NCBI RefSeq assembly: GCF_009827635.1
Contig: NZ_WTYW01000001.1
Location: 1,622,975 to 1,686,974 of the forward strand
Direction of reading: 5' to 3'
Length of the DNA stretch: 64,000 bases
Origin: Parapontixanthobacter aurantiacus
GTDB taxonomy: Bacteria > Pseudomonadota > Alphaproteobacteria > Sphingomonadales > Sphingomonadaceae
Positions 1 to 7,762 of this stretch are shown here, in pieces. Each line of letters opens with the position of its first letter. Positions within the stretch are counted from its first letter, which is position 1. Made by a program: the position numbers and the translations under genes. Below the pieces are notes generated by a model. The model was not told the origin of the DNA. It saw only the letters and a program-made list of their open reading frames with translations, and did no database searches.

Positions 1-29
1 CGGTCGGTGATGTGATTTGCCTTTGCCAT
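1..29 (-). CDS. start of an unidentified gene, cut by the window edge
   Basis: An ATG at 29 on the minus strand is preceded by a good Shine-Dalgarno (GCAGGAGAG, about 7 bases upstream). It opens a frame reading MAKANHITD before the window ends. It lies 53 bases downstream of sspB on the same strand and may be co-transcribed with it. Nine residues are too few to name a product. Confidence 0.45.
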
Positions 30-82
30 GTTGCTGCTCTCCTGCCGACCGGCAAAAAGGCAGCGATGTCAGCCTCTTCGCG

Positions 83-586
83 TCAGCTTTTCTTTCCAAA
101 ATCCACGGTGACGACGTTGGAGCCGTCCTCACTTTCACCAATGGACGAGGCGTTCGCCGGTTCCGCGCCTTCATTGCCCGGCGCATCGGCGGGAAGCGCG
201 ATGTCGGCCGCATCCGCCGCCTGGAACTGCAGTCCGAAATCGACTGCCGGATCAACGAATTGGGTAATCGCGGAATAGGGGATCGAGAGGTTCGAGGAAA
301 TCTGGTTGAAACTGAGGCCGACGCTGAAACCGTCCGGGCGGACGTCGAGGTCCCAGAACTTGTTCTGCAACACGATGGTCATCTCGTCGGGAAAGCGTTC
401 GCGCAGGTGATCGGGAATGTCGACGCCGGGCGCCTGCGTCTTGAAAGTGATGTAGAAGTGATGCGCTCCAGGCAGCTGGCTGCCCGCGGCGACGATCTCC
501 CCCAGAACGCGGCCCACGACCGCGCGCAACGCCTCCTGTACGATGGCGTCGTAGGGAATGAGGCTGTCAGGCGTCTCTTCACTCAT
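83..586 (-). CDS. sspB: SspB family ClpXP adaptor protein
   Basis: This 167-residue protein is of the alphaproteobacterial SspB type. The family tethers ssrA-tagged and other substrates to the ClpXP protease in the cytoplasm. The N-terminal half carries the substrate-binding fold, with recognisable stretches HHFYITFKT, VDIPDHLRERFP and MTIVLQNKFWDL. The acidic, low-complexity tail ends in VVTVDFGKK, matching the short ClpX-binding tail of the family. I chose the ATG at 586 (MSEETPDSL) over one 21 bases upstream because family members begin close to this motif. It diverges from hisB with an intergenic space under 90 bases. Confidence 0.88.
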   Translation of the reverse strand: MSEETPDSLIPYDAIVQEALRAVVGRVLGEIVAAGSQLPGAHHFYITFKTQAPGVDIPDHLRERFPDEMTIVLQNKFWDLDVRPDGFSVGLSFNQISSNLSIPYSAITQFVDPAVDFGLQFQAADAADIALPADAPGNEGAEPANASSIGESEDGSNVVTVDFGKKS

Positions 587-671
587 GGAATGAACGACTG
601 CCGCCATCGCGGCAGGCGGTCAAGTCTCCAATGCTTGCGAAGGCGCGAATTGTGCCTATAGCGTGCCGCCC

Positions 672-1265
672 ATGCGCACCGGCACCATCTCCCGCAAGAC
701 GGCGGAAACCGCGATCGATGTGACCGTCGACCTCGACGGGTCCGGCACTTACGACATTGTGACGGGCATTGGGTTTCTCGACCACATGGTCGAGCAGTTC
801 TCGCGCCACTCGCTGATCGACGTCACTTTGAAGGTCGATGGCGATCTGCACATCGACCAGCATCACACGACCGAGGACAGCGCGTTGGCACTTGGCCAGG
901 CGTTGGCGCAAGCGCTTGGCGACAAGGCGGGGATCGGGCGCTACGGCACGGCCTATTCTCCGATGGACGAGACGCTGGCCCGCGTCGCGCTCGATATTTC
1001 GGGCAGGCCCTATCTCGTGTGGAAAGCCGGTTTCACGCAGGAAAAGCTGGGCGAGTGGGATACCGAACTCATCGAGCACTGGTTCCACTCCGTCGCCCAG
1101 ACGGCCGGTATCACCCTGCATTGCGAATTGATCTACGGCAGTAACAACCACCATATTTGCGAGGCGCTCTACAAGGGGTTCGCCCGCGCCATGCGGCAGG
1201 CGGTTGAGCGCGACCCGCGCAAGGGCAGTGCCATCCCCAGCACCAAGGGGCAGCTTGGTGGCTGA
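672..1265 (+). CDS. hisB: imidazoleglycerol-phosphate dehydratase HisB
   Basis: HisB catalyses the sixth step of histidine biosynthesis, dehydrating imidazole glycerol phosphate to imidazole acetol phosphate. The 197-residue protein is the short monofunctional form without the phosphatase domain. The family motifs are present: [11 protein letters not shown], the metal-binding HHTTED near residue 70, [10 protein letters not shown] near residue 157, and the C-terminal STKG. The ATG at 672 fits the usual N terminus; an in-frame GTG nine bases upstream is possible. It opens the his block and overlaps hisH by eight bases. Confidence 0.95.
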   Translation: MRTGTISRKTAETAIDVTVDLDGSGTYDIVTGIGFLDHMVEQFSRHSLIDVTLKVDGDLHIDQHHTTEDSALALGQALAQALGDKAGIGRYGTAYSPMDETLARVALDISGRPYLVWKAGFTQEKLGEWDTELIEHWFHSVAQTAGITLHCELIYGSNNHHICEALYKGFARAMRQAVERDPRKGSAIPSTKGQLGG

Positions 1266-1878
1266 AACAGTCGCGCTGATCGATTACGGCGCGGGCAATC
1301 TTCACTCGGTTCACAACGCGCTTCAGGCCGTCGGAGCGCAGGTCGTCGTGACCGACCGGCCCGAGGACGTGGCCCGGGCGAATCGCCTCGTCCTGCCGGG
1401 TGTCGGTTCGTTCAAGGCGTGCATGGACGGTTTGACGGCCATCCCGGACATGGCCGAAACATTGCGCGAGGCGGTGCTGGAGCGCCGCCGCCCCTTTCTC
1501 GGCATCTGCGTCGGGATGCAGTTGATGGCGCGATTTGGCCTCGAACATGGGCGTCACGACGGGCTCGGCTGGGTGGAAGGCACCGTTGCGCCCCTCAAAC
1601 CATCGCGAGAGGTCAAGGTCCCGCATATGGGCTGGAACATGGTCGAACCGACAGGACCGGCCTCGCTCGTGGAACGCGGAGAAGCCTATTTCCTGCATTC
1701 CTACGCGTTCGAGCCGGGCGACGACGATCTCTCCCCCGTCTGCGCGGTGACGACACATGGCGGGCGGGTAACCGCGGCGATCCAGAAGGACACCGCGCTG
1801 GGCGTGCAATTCCATCCCGAGAAAAGCCAGAAATACGGGCTCGACCTGCTTACGCGCTTTCTCGCCTGGAAACCCTGA
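1258..1878 (+). CDS. hisH: imidazole glycerol phosphate synthase, glutamine amidotransferase subunit HisH
   Basis: HisH hydrolyses glutamine and passes ammonia to HisF, making the fifth step of the histidine pathway. It is a class I glutamine amidotransferase. The N terminus [10 protein letters not shown], the nucleophile in [10 protein letters not shown] and the catalytic His-Glu in [10 protein letters not shown] are all present. I take the GTG at 1258 as the start because the fold begins with [10 protein letters not shown]; an ATG 54 bases upstream lies deep inside hisB and would add an unusual leader. The eight-base overlap with hisB suggests translational coupling. Confidence 0.94.
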   Translation: MAETVALIDYGAGNLHSVHNALQAVGAQVVVTDRPEDVARANRLVLPGVGSFKACMDGLTAIPDMAETLREAVLERRRPFLGICVGMQLMARFGLEHGRHDGLGWVEGTVAPLKPSREVKVPHMGWNMVEPTGPASLVERGEAYFLHSYAFEPGDDDLSPVCAVTTHGGRVTAAIQKDTALGVQFHPEKSQKYGLDLLTRFLAWKP

Positions 1879-1947
1879 CTTTATCGGAACCCGCGGCCCT
1901 CGCGATGCGTCTTGGGCTTGCCCCCTGCGAGACCAGATCAGCGAGAC

Positions 1948-2721
1948 ATGATGGCCAAACCCGAAAAGACCGACCTTTCCGATGCCCATACCGCCCGACC
2001 CGGCCTCTCCGGTCGCAAGGCGATCGTAACCGGCGGGACGACCGGCATAGGGCGCGCGATCGCGGTCCTGCTCGCATCCGAAGGCGTCGAGGTCTTCATC
2101 TGCGGGCGTAACGAGGATCACCTCGCCGACGCACTCGAGCGGATCGGTGAAGTCGGCAAGGGCAACGGGATTGCCTGCGACCTTGGCGAAAAGGGCGAGG
2201 TCGAGCGGTTCTTCTCCGAAGCGGGCAAGACACTCGGCAACTGGGACATCGCGATCATCAACGCCGCCGTTCCGGCAGAGGGGCTGGCGGATATGGATGG
2301 GGACGAGGTGCGTTACGCGCTCGCCGTCGATTTCACCGCTTACGTGATGAGCGCGCACCGGGCGGTCGACCATTTGCAGGATCGCGGCGATATCCTTTTC
2401 ACCGGCTCCTATTCGACGCACAAGCTTGGACCGGGCAGCACCGTCTATGCCGGGGTGAAGAGCGGCATTCACGGTTTCGCCGAAGCATTAAGGCGCGAAG
2501 TCTCGCAAAAGGGCATCAAGGTCGGCCTCGTCACGCCTGCGCTGACCGGGTCCGATTTCCAAAAGCCGGACATCTCACCAGAAGAACAGGCTGATCGTAT
2601 TCAAGACGAAACGATGATGCGCGCGGAAGACATCGCTGTCGGCGTCCACTTCATGCTGACCCAGCCGCGGCGGACCGTCGTGCAGGAAATGGTCTTGGTG
2701 CAGCGCGACACCGACGCCTGA
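1948..2721 (+). CDS. SDR family oxidoreductase inserted in the his block
   Basis: This is a short-chain dehydrogenase/reductase of about 257 residues and classical size. It has the glycine-rich nucleotide site TGGTTGIGRA, the NAA motif (IINAAVPAEG), a serine in GSYSTHK and the catalytic Tyr-x3-Lys in YAGVKSG. Substrate and physiological role cannot be read from the sequence. Two adjacent ATGs (1948 and 1951) could serve as start. It sits between hisH and hisA in the same direction but has gaps of about 70 bases on each side, so it may not belong to the tightly coupled histidine genes. No histidine-pathway step calls for an SDR of this kind. Confidence 0.9.
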   Translation: MMAKPEKTDLSDAHTARPGLSGRKAIVTGGTTGIGRAIAVLLASEGVEVFICGRNEDHLADALERIGEVGKGNGIACDLGEKGEVERFFSEAGKTLGNWDIAIINAAVPAEGLADMDGDEVRYALAVDFTAYVMSAHRAVDHLQDRGDILFTGSYSTHKLGPGSTVYAGVKSGIHGFAEALRREVSQKGIKVGLVTPALTGSDFQKPDISPEEQADRIQDETMMRAEDIAVGVHFMLTQPRRTVVQEMVLVQRDTDA

Positions 2722-2793
2722 GGCGCACATATCGCAGCGCCTGACGCGCTTGCCAGTTGCCTTGACTGCGCCCGCGAATTAACGGCAGGGGCG

Positions 2794-3522
2794 ATGATAG
2801 TCTTTCCCGCAATCGACCTGAAGGGCGGCGAAGTCGTGCGCCTTGCCGAAGGCGACATGGCGCGCGCCACCGTCTATGGCGACGATCCTGCCGCGCAGGC
2901 GATGCTGTTCGCCGAAGCCGGAGCCGAGCACCTTCACGTGGTCGACCTAGATGGAAGTTTCGCCGGCCGCACCGAGAACCGCGAAGCGGTCGAGGCAATC
3001 GTCGCGGCCTTTCCGGGCCATGTTCAGCTGGGCGGCGGCATCCGCGATGCGGCGACGGTCGCGGGCTGGTTCGAGGCCGGTGTCGCGCGTATCGTCATGG
3101 GCTCCGCCGCGCTCAAAAACCCTGAATTCGTCAAGGACATGGCGCGCGAGTGGGAGAACGGCATCGTGGTTGCCGTCGATGCCCGCGACGGCATGGTCGC
3201 GACCGAAGGTTGGGCGGACGTGTCGGACGTGCCCGTCGTGGATCTCGCACGGCGGTTCGAGGATGCGGGCGTTGCCGCCCTGCTCTTCACCGACATCGGG
3301 CGCGACGGTCTTCTCAAGGGTTGCAACGTCGATGCTACGGTCGAGCTGGCTCGCAGCGTCGACATTCCCGTCATCGCCAGCGGCGGGGTGATGGGGCTGG
3401 ACGACATCCACATCCTTTCCCTGCACGCCGACGAAGGGATCGAAGGGGTCATCACCGGGCGGGCGCTGTATGAAGGGCGGCTGGATTTGGCGACGGCGAT
3501 CGCAATGGCGGGGCGGGGGTGA
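2794..3522 (+). CDS. hisA: phosphoribosylformimino-5-aminoimidazole carboxamide ribotide isomerase HisA
   Basis: HisA is a (beta/alpha)8 barrel that isomerises ProFAR to PRFAR, the substrate of HisF-HisH. The 242-residue protein begins MIVFPAIDLKGGEVVRL, has the first catalytic Asp in AIDLKGG, the phosphate loops QLGGGIRD and IASGGVM, and the second catalytic Asp in LFTDIGRDG. A purine-rich GGCAGGGG precedes the ATG. Its TGA overlaps the ATG of the small membrane ORF that follows (TGATG). Confidence 0.95.
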   Translation: MIVFPAIDLKGGEVVRLAEGDMARATVYGDDPAAQAMLFAEAGAEHLHVVDLDGSFAGRTENREAVEAIVAAFPGHVQLGGGIRDAATVAGWFEAGVARIVMGSAALKNPEFVKDMAREWENGIVVAVDARDGMVATEGWADVSDVPVVDLARRFEDAGVAALLFTDIGRDGLLKGCNVDATVELARSVDIPVIASGGVMGLDDIHILSLHADEGIEGVITGRALYEGRLDLATAIAMAGRG

Positions 3523-3730
3523 TGTCGTTCGGTTTGATCATAATCGGTGCGACGATACTGATCGCGAGTTTTATGCTCATCCAAGGCATCCGAGGACGGG
3601 CTTTTCATTATTTTGGTCATGAAATTAGCGATCGACAAACAAGCCGTATTTTTGGTTCTCAATGTTTGTCTCGGTCCTTGTTATCGCGAATGGCATCTGG
3701 ATGCTGACAATCTGGCTGGATGCCTTATGA
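3522..3730 (+). pseudogene. small two-helix membrane protein gene broken by a one-base frameshift
   Basis: The ATG at 3522 overlaps the hisA stop. It encodes a hydrophobic helix ([20 protein letters not shown]) followed by [14 protein letters not shown]. After about 3637 this frame loses sense. The frame one step over continues sensibly as [13 protein letters not shown] and a second hydrophobic helix ending [10 protein letters not shown], with TGA at 3728-3730. That stop overlaps the hisF ATG (ATGA). One extra A in the CAAAC run at 3636-3640 would restore a single reading, ...[11 protein letters not shown]..., of about 69 residues with two transmembrane helices. The layout suggests a gene that was intact recently or a sequencing error. 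I do not know its function. Confidence 0.55.
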
Positions 3731-4509
3731 CCGTTCGCGTTCGGGTCATACCCTGCCTTGACGTCGCTAATGGGCGCGTCGTCAAGGGCGTCAATTTCGT
3801 CGATCTTAAGGATGCGGGCGATCCGGTCGAACAGGCGAGGGCTTACGACGCGGCAGGTGCGGACGAATTGTGCTTCCTCGACATTTCAGCAAGCCACGAA
3901 GGGCGCGGAACGTTGCTTGATATCGTGAAGCGCACTGCAGAGGTGTGCTTCATGCCGCTGACCGTCGGCGGGGGCGTCGGCAGCGTCGAGGATGCGCGCG
4001 CGCTCCTGCTGGCTGGCGCGGACAAGGTCGCGGTCAATTCCGCCGCCGTTCGCCGACCCGAAATCATGGCAGACATCGCGCAGCGCATGGGAAGCCAGTG
4101 CGCGGTCGCCAGCGTCGATGCGCGGCGGGTCTCCGCCCCCGGCGAACCGGCTCGCTGGGAAATCTTCACCCATGGCGGGCGGCGCGAAACCGGCATCGAC
4201 GCAGTGGCCCATGCCGTCCGACTGGCCGAACTGGGTGCGGGCGAACTGCTCGTCACCAGCATGGACGGCGACGGCACGCAGGCAGGCTACGACCTCGAAC
4301 TGACCCGCACCATCGCGAGCAATGTCGATGTTCCCGTCGTCGCGAGCGGCGGCGTCGGTACGCTCGATCATCTCGTCGCGGGCGTCGTAGAGGGTCGTGC
4401 CAGCGCGGTTCTCGCGGCGAGCATCTTCCATTTCGGCAAGCATTCCATCGCCGAGGCGCACCAGGCCTTGCGCAATGCCGGATTGCCTGCCCGTGAAGTA
4501 GCAGGCTAG
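3727..4509 (+). CDS. hisF: imidazole glycerol phosphate synthase, cyclase subunit HisF
   Basis: HisF condenses PRFAR with ammonia from HisH to give imidazole glycerol phosphate and AICAR. The barrel shows the hallmark [18 protein letters not shown] start, catalytic Asp residues in CLDV and TSMDGDGTQ, and the phosphate loops LTVGGGVGS and VASGGVGT. The ATG at 3727 gives 260 residues, the usual length. An in-frame ATG at 3613 would add a leader read out of frame through the small membrane gene and is rejected. Start coupling (ATGA) to that upstream ORF is visible. Confidence 0.95.
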   Translation: MTVRVRVIPCLDVANGRVVKGVNFVDLKDAGDPVEQARAYDAAGADELCFLDISASHEGRGTLLDIVKRTAEVCFMPLTVGGGVGSVEDARALLLAGADKVAVNSAAVRRPEIMADIAQRMGSQCAVASVDARRVSAPGEPARWEIFTHGGRRETGIDAVAHAVRLAELGAGELLVTSMDGDGTQAGYDLELTRTIASNVDVPVVASGGVGTLDHLVAGVVEGRASAVLAASIFHFGKHSIAEAHQALRNAGLPAREVAG

Positions 4510-4519
4510 GAAGCGCCGC

Positions 4520-4837
4520 ATGGAAACGCTCGAACGCCTCGAAGCAACGATCGCCGCGCGAAAGTCGGCCGATCCAGATAGCAGCTACGTTGCGAAGTTG
4601 AACGCCGGCGGCCTGCCGCTCATGGCGCGCAAATTGGGCGAGGAAGCGGTCGAGACAGTGGTGGCGGCACTGGACGGATCGGACGAGGAACTCGTCGGCG
4701 AAAGCGCGGATCTGATCTTTCACCTTGCCGTCCTGCTGTCGGCCAGGGGGCTTAGCCTCAGCGACGTGATGGCCGAACTCGACCGCCGCGAGGGCGTTTC
4801 CGGTATCGCGGAAAAGAACAGCAGGAGCGCGCAATGA
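4520..4837 (+). CDS. hisE: phosphoribosyl-ATP pyrophosphatase HisE
   Basis: HisE hydrolyses phosphoribosyl-ATP to phosphoribosyl-AMP, the second step of histidine synthesis. The 105-residue protein is the stand-alone, all-alpha MazG-like form without a fused HisI. The metal-binding pattern is visible in GEEAVETVVAAL and ESADLIFHLAVLL. It starts 10 bases after hisF and overlaps the following HIT gene by four bases (ATGA), so the run hisA to HIT is likely one transcript. Confidence 0.93.
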   Translation: METLERLEATIAARKSADPDSSYVAKLNAGGLPLMARKLGEEAVETVVAALDGSDEELVGESADLIFHLAVLLSARGLSLSDVMAELDRREGVSGIAEKNSRSAQ

Positions 4838-5211
4838 CCGTCGACGTGACCAAGCCCTACGATCCGGACAATATCTTTGCGAAGATCCTGCGCGGCGAAA
4901 TTCCGTCGAAGAAGGTTTACGAGGACGAATGGTCCTATGCCTTTTACGACATCAACGCTCAGGCGAAGACACACATCCTGATCGTGCCCAAGGGCGCTTA
5001 CGTGAGTTGGGACGACTTCTCGACGAAGGCCAGCGCGGAGGAGATTGCGGGGTTCGTCCGGGCCGTCGGCAAGGTCGCGCGGGATAGCGACCTTGTAGAG
5101 CCCGGCTATCGCCTGCTGGCGAATGTCGGCCATCATGCCGGTCAGGAAGTCCCACATCTTCACGTTCACCTGTTCGGGGGTGAACCGCTGGGACCGATGA
5201 TCGCGCGATAA
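4834..5211 (+). CDS. HIT family protein (HinT-like nucleotide hydrolase)
   Basis: This 125-residue histidine-triad protein carries the HxHxH active site as VPHLHVHLFGG near the C terminus, and the N-terminal NIFAKILRGEIP typical of the HinT branch. HinT proteins hydrolyse purine nucleoside phosphoramidates in the cytoplasm. Placement directly after hisE with an ATGA overlap is common in alphaproteobacteria and indicates co-transcription, not a role in histidine synthesis. Confidence 0.92.
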   Translation: MTVDVTKPYDPDNIFAKILRGEIPSKKVYEDEWSYAFYDINAQAKTHILIVPKGAYVSWDDFSTKASAEEIAGFVRAVGKVARDSDLVEPGYRLLANVGHHAGQEVPHLHVHLFGGEPLGPMIAR

Positions 5212-5298
5212 AACCGTCCTGTCGCTACGGAATATGTGTTTACAAGGCGAAGCTTGCCCTCCAATTGCGCGTTTGGTTAAGAATTCGCGTATATCGCT

Positions 5299-5772
5299 AT
5301 GAAGACATCTCCCGCCCTGCCCGACGGCATCATCGACGGCTCGCGCCATCTCTATGCCGTCCGGGTATATTACGAGGATACGGATCTGTCGGGCATCACC
5401 TATCACGCCAATTACCTCAGGTGGTTCGAGCGGGCGCGCAGCGACCTCTTGCGGCGTCTCGGCATCGATCAGCGCGCAGCGATCGAAGCGGGCGACGGCG
5501 CTTATGCGGTTGCCGATCTGCACATTCGCTATCGCTCCCCCGCCAGGCTCGATGACGATGTTCTGATCGCGACCACGGCGAGCGACGTGAGGGCCGCGAG
5601 CTGCGTGATGCAGCAGACCGCCACGCGCGAAGGCGAGGTTCTGGCCGAAGCCGACGTTACCGCCGCCTTCTTGTCGCCGACCGGTCGCCCTCGCCGTCAA
5701 CCCGCCGAATGGCGTGCGACCTTCGCGCGCTTCATCGATGGAAACTTTCAACCGGAAACCGTAACCCAATGA
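5299..5772 (+). CDS. ybgC: acyl-CoA thioesterase YbgC, first gene of the tol-pal operon
   Basis: This is a hot-dog fold thioesterase of 157 residues. The signature VYYEDTDLSGITYHANYLRW near residues 25-45 contains the catalytic Asp of the YbgC branch. YbgC proteins act on acyl-CoA or acyl-ACP at the inner membrane and are habitually encoded ahead of tolQ. The stop codon overlaps the tolQ ATG (ATGA), so translation of the two is coupled. About 85 bases separate it from the HIT gene, so a tol-pal promoter may lie there. Confidence 0.92.
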   Translation: MKTSPALPDGIIDGSRHLYAVRVYYEDTDLSGITYHANYLRWFERARSDLLRRLGIDQRAAIEAGDGAYAVADLHIRYRSPARLDDDVLIATTASDVRAASCVMQQTATREGEVLAEADVTAAFLSPTGRPRRQPAEWRATFARFIDGNFQPETVTQ

Positions 5773-6494
5773 ACGTCTTGCTGCCCCTGATCGGAGCCGT
5801 CGCCCCGACGGCCGACCACCTCGATCCGCTCGAACTCTTTCTGGAGGCGGACATCGTCGTCCAGCTCGTGATGGCGGGATTGCTCCTCGCCAGCCTGTGG
5901 GTCTGGACCATCATCATCTCCTTCACCATGCGAATGGGCAGACTGCGCAAGGCCAGCCGTGTTTTCGAGGACAAGTTCTGGGATGCGGACGACGTCGACC
6001 GCTTCATGTCGGAGCGGCGCAGCAAAGCAACGCCCTCGGCGCGCGTCGCAGATGCGGGCATCCGCGAGTGGCGTCGATCGACTGGTAGCGGAACCGCCGG
6101 AGGCTCGACCGGTCCGCGCGATCTCGACGGAACGAAGGAACGGCTCTCGATCGCGATGAACAGCCAGGTTGCCATTGAGGCCGACGCGCTCGCCGACCGG
6201 CTGAACTTCCTCGCCACCGTCGGTTCGGTCGCGCCCTTCGTCGGCCTGTTCGGAACCGTCTGGGGCATCATGAACAGCTTCTTTCAGATCGGCGCACAGG
6301 AAAACAGTTCGCTCGCCGTCGTAGCACCCGGCATTTCAGAGGCGCTCTTTGCGACGGCTATCGGCCTGTTCGCCGCCATTCCCGCGGTCATCGCCTACAA
6401 CCGGTTCAGCCACGACGTGAACCGCTTCGAAGCGCGTCTCGGTCGCTTTGCCGATTCGATCCACGCCGCACTCGGTCGGCAACTGGAGAACTGA
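5769..6494 (+). CDS. tolQ: TolQ inner-membrane motor subunit
   Basis: TolQ forms the proton channel of the Tol-Pal envelope machine with TolR. The 241-residue protein has a first transmembrane helix at about residues 25-48 (VVQLVMAGLLLASLWVWTII), a cytoplasmic region of about 90 residues, and two further helices at roughly 138-160 (FLATVGSVAPFVGLFGTVWG) and 178-200. The conserved AIAxDALADRLNFLATVGS-type junction is present. The ATG at 5769 overlaps the ybgC stop. It is followed three bases later by tolR. Confidence 0.94.
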   Translation: MNVLLPLIGAVAPTADHLDPLELFLEADIVVQLVMAGLLLASLWVWTIIISFTMRMGRLRKASRVFEDKFWDADDVDRFMSERRSKATPSARVADAGIREWRRSTGSGTAGGSTGPRDLDGTKERLSIAMNSQVAIEADALADRLNFLATVGSVAPFVGLFGTVWGIMNSFFQIGAQENSSLAVVAPGISEALFATAIGLFAAIPAVIAYNRFSHDVNRFEARLGRFADSIHAALGRQLEN

Positions 6495-6496
6495 CG

Positions 6497-6958
6497 ATGG
6501 CGATGGGACTCCATGCGTCTGGCGGGCGAAGGTCAGGCGGAAGGCCGGGTGGGCGGCGAGCGCCCATGGCGGAAATCAACGTCACCCCGTTCGTCGACGT
6601 GATGCTCGTCCTCCTTATCATCTTCATGGTGACCGCTCCGCTGCTGACGGCAGGTGTCCCGGTCGAGTTGCCCGAAAGCCGTGCCAACCCCCTGCCGACC
6701 GAGCAACAACAGCCGCTGACGGTCACGATTACCGCGGACGGCACGATCTATCTCGGCGAAGAAGCCGTGCCGAGCGGAGCATTCGCCGATCGCCTCGCGG
6801 GCATCGTGCCCACGGGCGACAGCACCATGCCGGACGTAACGCTGCGGGCAGATACGACATTGCCCTATGGCCGGGTCGTCGCGGTGATGGGCGAACTCAA
6901 TCGCGCCGGGCTCAATTCGATCTCGCTGGTAACCAGCGGTTCAGTCACGCCGCCATAG
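6497..6958 (+). CDS. tolR: TolR / ExbD-type motor subunit
   Basis: TolR is the single-span partner of TolQ. The 153-residue sequence has a cytoplasmic, glycine- and arginine-rich start, then MAEINVTPFVDVMLVLLIIF, which holds the family's conserved Asp in the transmembrane helix (the proton-translocating residue). After it comes a periplasmic domain. Its length and motif are standard. The 12-base gap to tolA keeps it in the operon. Confidence 0.94.
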   Translation: MAMGLHASGGRRSGGRPGGRRAPMAEINVTPFVDVMLVLLIIFMVTAPLLTAGVPVELPESRANPLPTEQQQPLTVTITADGTIYLGEEAVPSGAFADRLAGIVPTGDSTMPDVTLRADTTLPYGRVVAVMGELNRAGLNSISLVTSGSVTPP

Positions 6959-6970
6959 TAATCGTCGACG

Positions 6971-7762
6971 ATGGCCACTTTGCCCCCGTCTCCGTCCGCG
7001 ACCTATCGCCGTGAAGAGCGTATCGGCCTTGCGGTTGCGGCCGCCGCGCATCTGGCGCTCGTCGCCGTCTTGCTGATTCAACCCGCGCCCGAACCATTGA
7101 GCGACGTTCCGGAGCGCATGACGGTTAGCCTGGCGGAGGATGTCGGCCTCGAAGCGACTGCCCCCGTTCCCGTTCCCGAAAGCCGGGCGGCAACCGCGCC
7201 GACGCGCGATCCCGAGCCGCCCACCCCTGAGCAGGTGACCCCCGTTCAGCGAGTCGTCGAGCGGACAGTCGTACCCGACCCTACTCCGAGACCGCGAAGC
7301 CAGCCCACGCCTCGTAGGGCCGAACCCCAGCCGCAGCCGCGCCCCCAACCCGCGCAACGCGGCGGCAGCACGTTCCGCGACGCCTTCAGAAGCGGGCTCG
7401 GCGGCAATCCCGACAGCAGCGAAACGCGCGCCCCGGCGGCGACGTTCGGTGCGAGCGAGCAGGCGGCGCTTGCACAAGCCATCAACCGGCAATTGCGACC
7501 GCATTGGCGTGCCCCGCAAGGCGTCGATGCCGACAAGCTGGTGACGGTGTTGAGCTGGCGTCTCAATCGCGACGGTTCGCTCGCCGGGACGCCGCGGGTG
7601 GTCAGCCAGTCCGGCATCAACGATTCCAATCGCGCTCAGGCGGACATCCATGCCGAGCAGGCGATCAGGGCGGTGCAGCTTGCCGCACCTTTCAATCTGC
7701 CCGAACAATTCTACGACGAATGGAAGCTGATCAGCGATTGGCGTTTCGACAGAAGGCTATGA
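6971..7762 (+). CDS. tolA: TolA-like periplasm-spanning protein
   Basis: In Tol systems TolA links the TolQR motor to TolB-Pal. The 263-residue protein has one N-terminal transmembrane helix at about residues 17-38 (IGLAVAAAAHLALVAVLLI), a proline-, arginine- and glutamine-rich linker at about 60-130 (PRPRSQPTPRR, QPQPRPQP), and a C-terminal TonB/TolA-like domain (INRQLRPHWRAPQGVD ... TVLSWRLNRDGSL). The linker is proline-rich here, unlike the long helix of enterobacterial TolA. Assignment rests on this architecture and its place between tolR and tolB. The stop overlaps the tolB start. Confidence 0.85.
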   Translation: MATLPPSPSATYRREERIGLAVAAAAHLALVAVLLIQPAPEPLSDVPERMTVSLAEDVGLEATAPVPVPESRAATAPTRDPEPPTPEQVTPVQRVVERTVVPDPTPRPRSQPTPRRAEPQPQPRPQPAQRGGSTFRDAFRSGLGGNPDSSETRAPAATFGASEQAALAQAINRQLRPHWRAPQGVDADKLVTVLSWRLNRDGSLAGTPRVVSQSGINDSNRAQADIHAEQAIRAVQLAAPFNLPEQFYDEWKLISDWRFDRRL

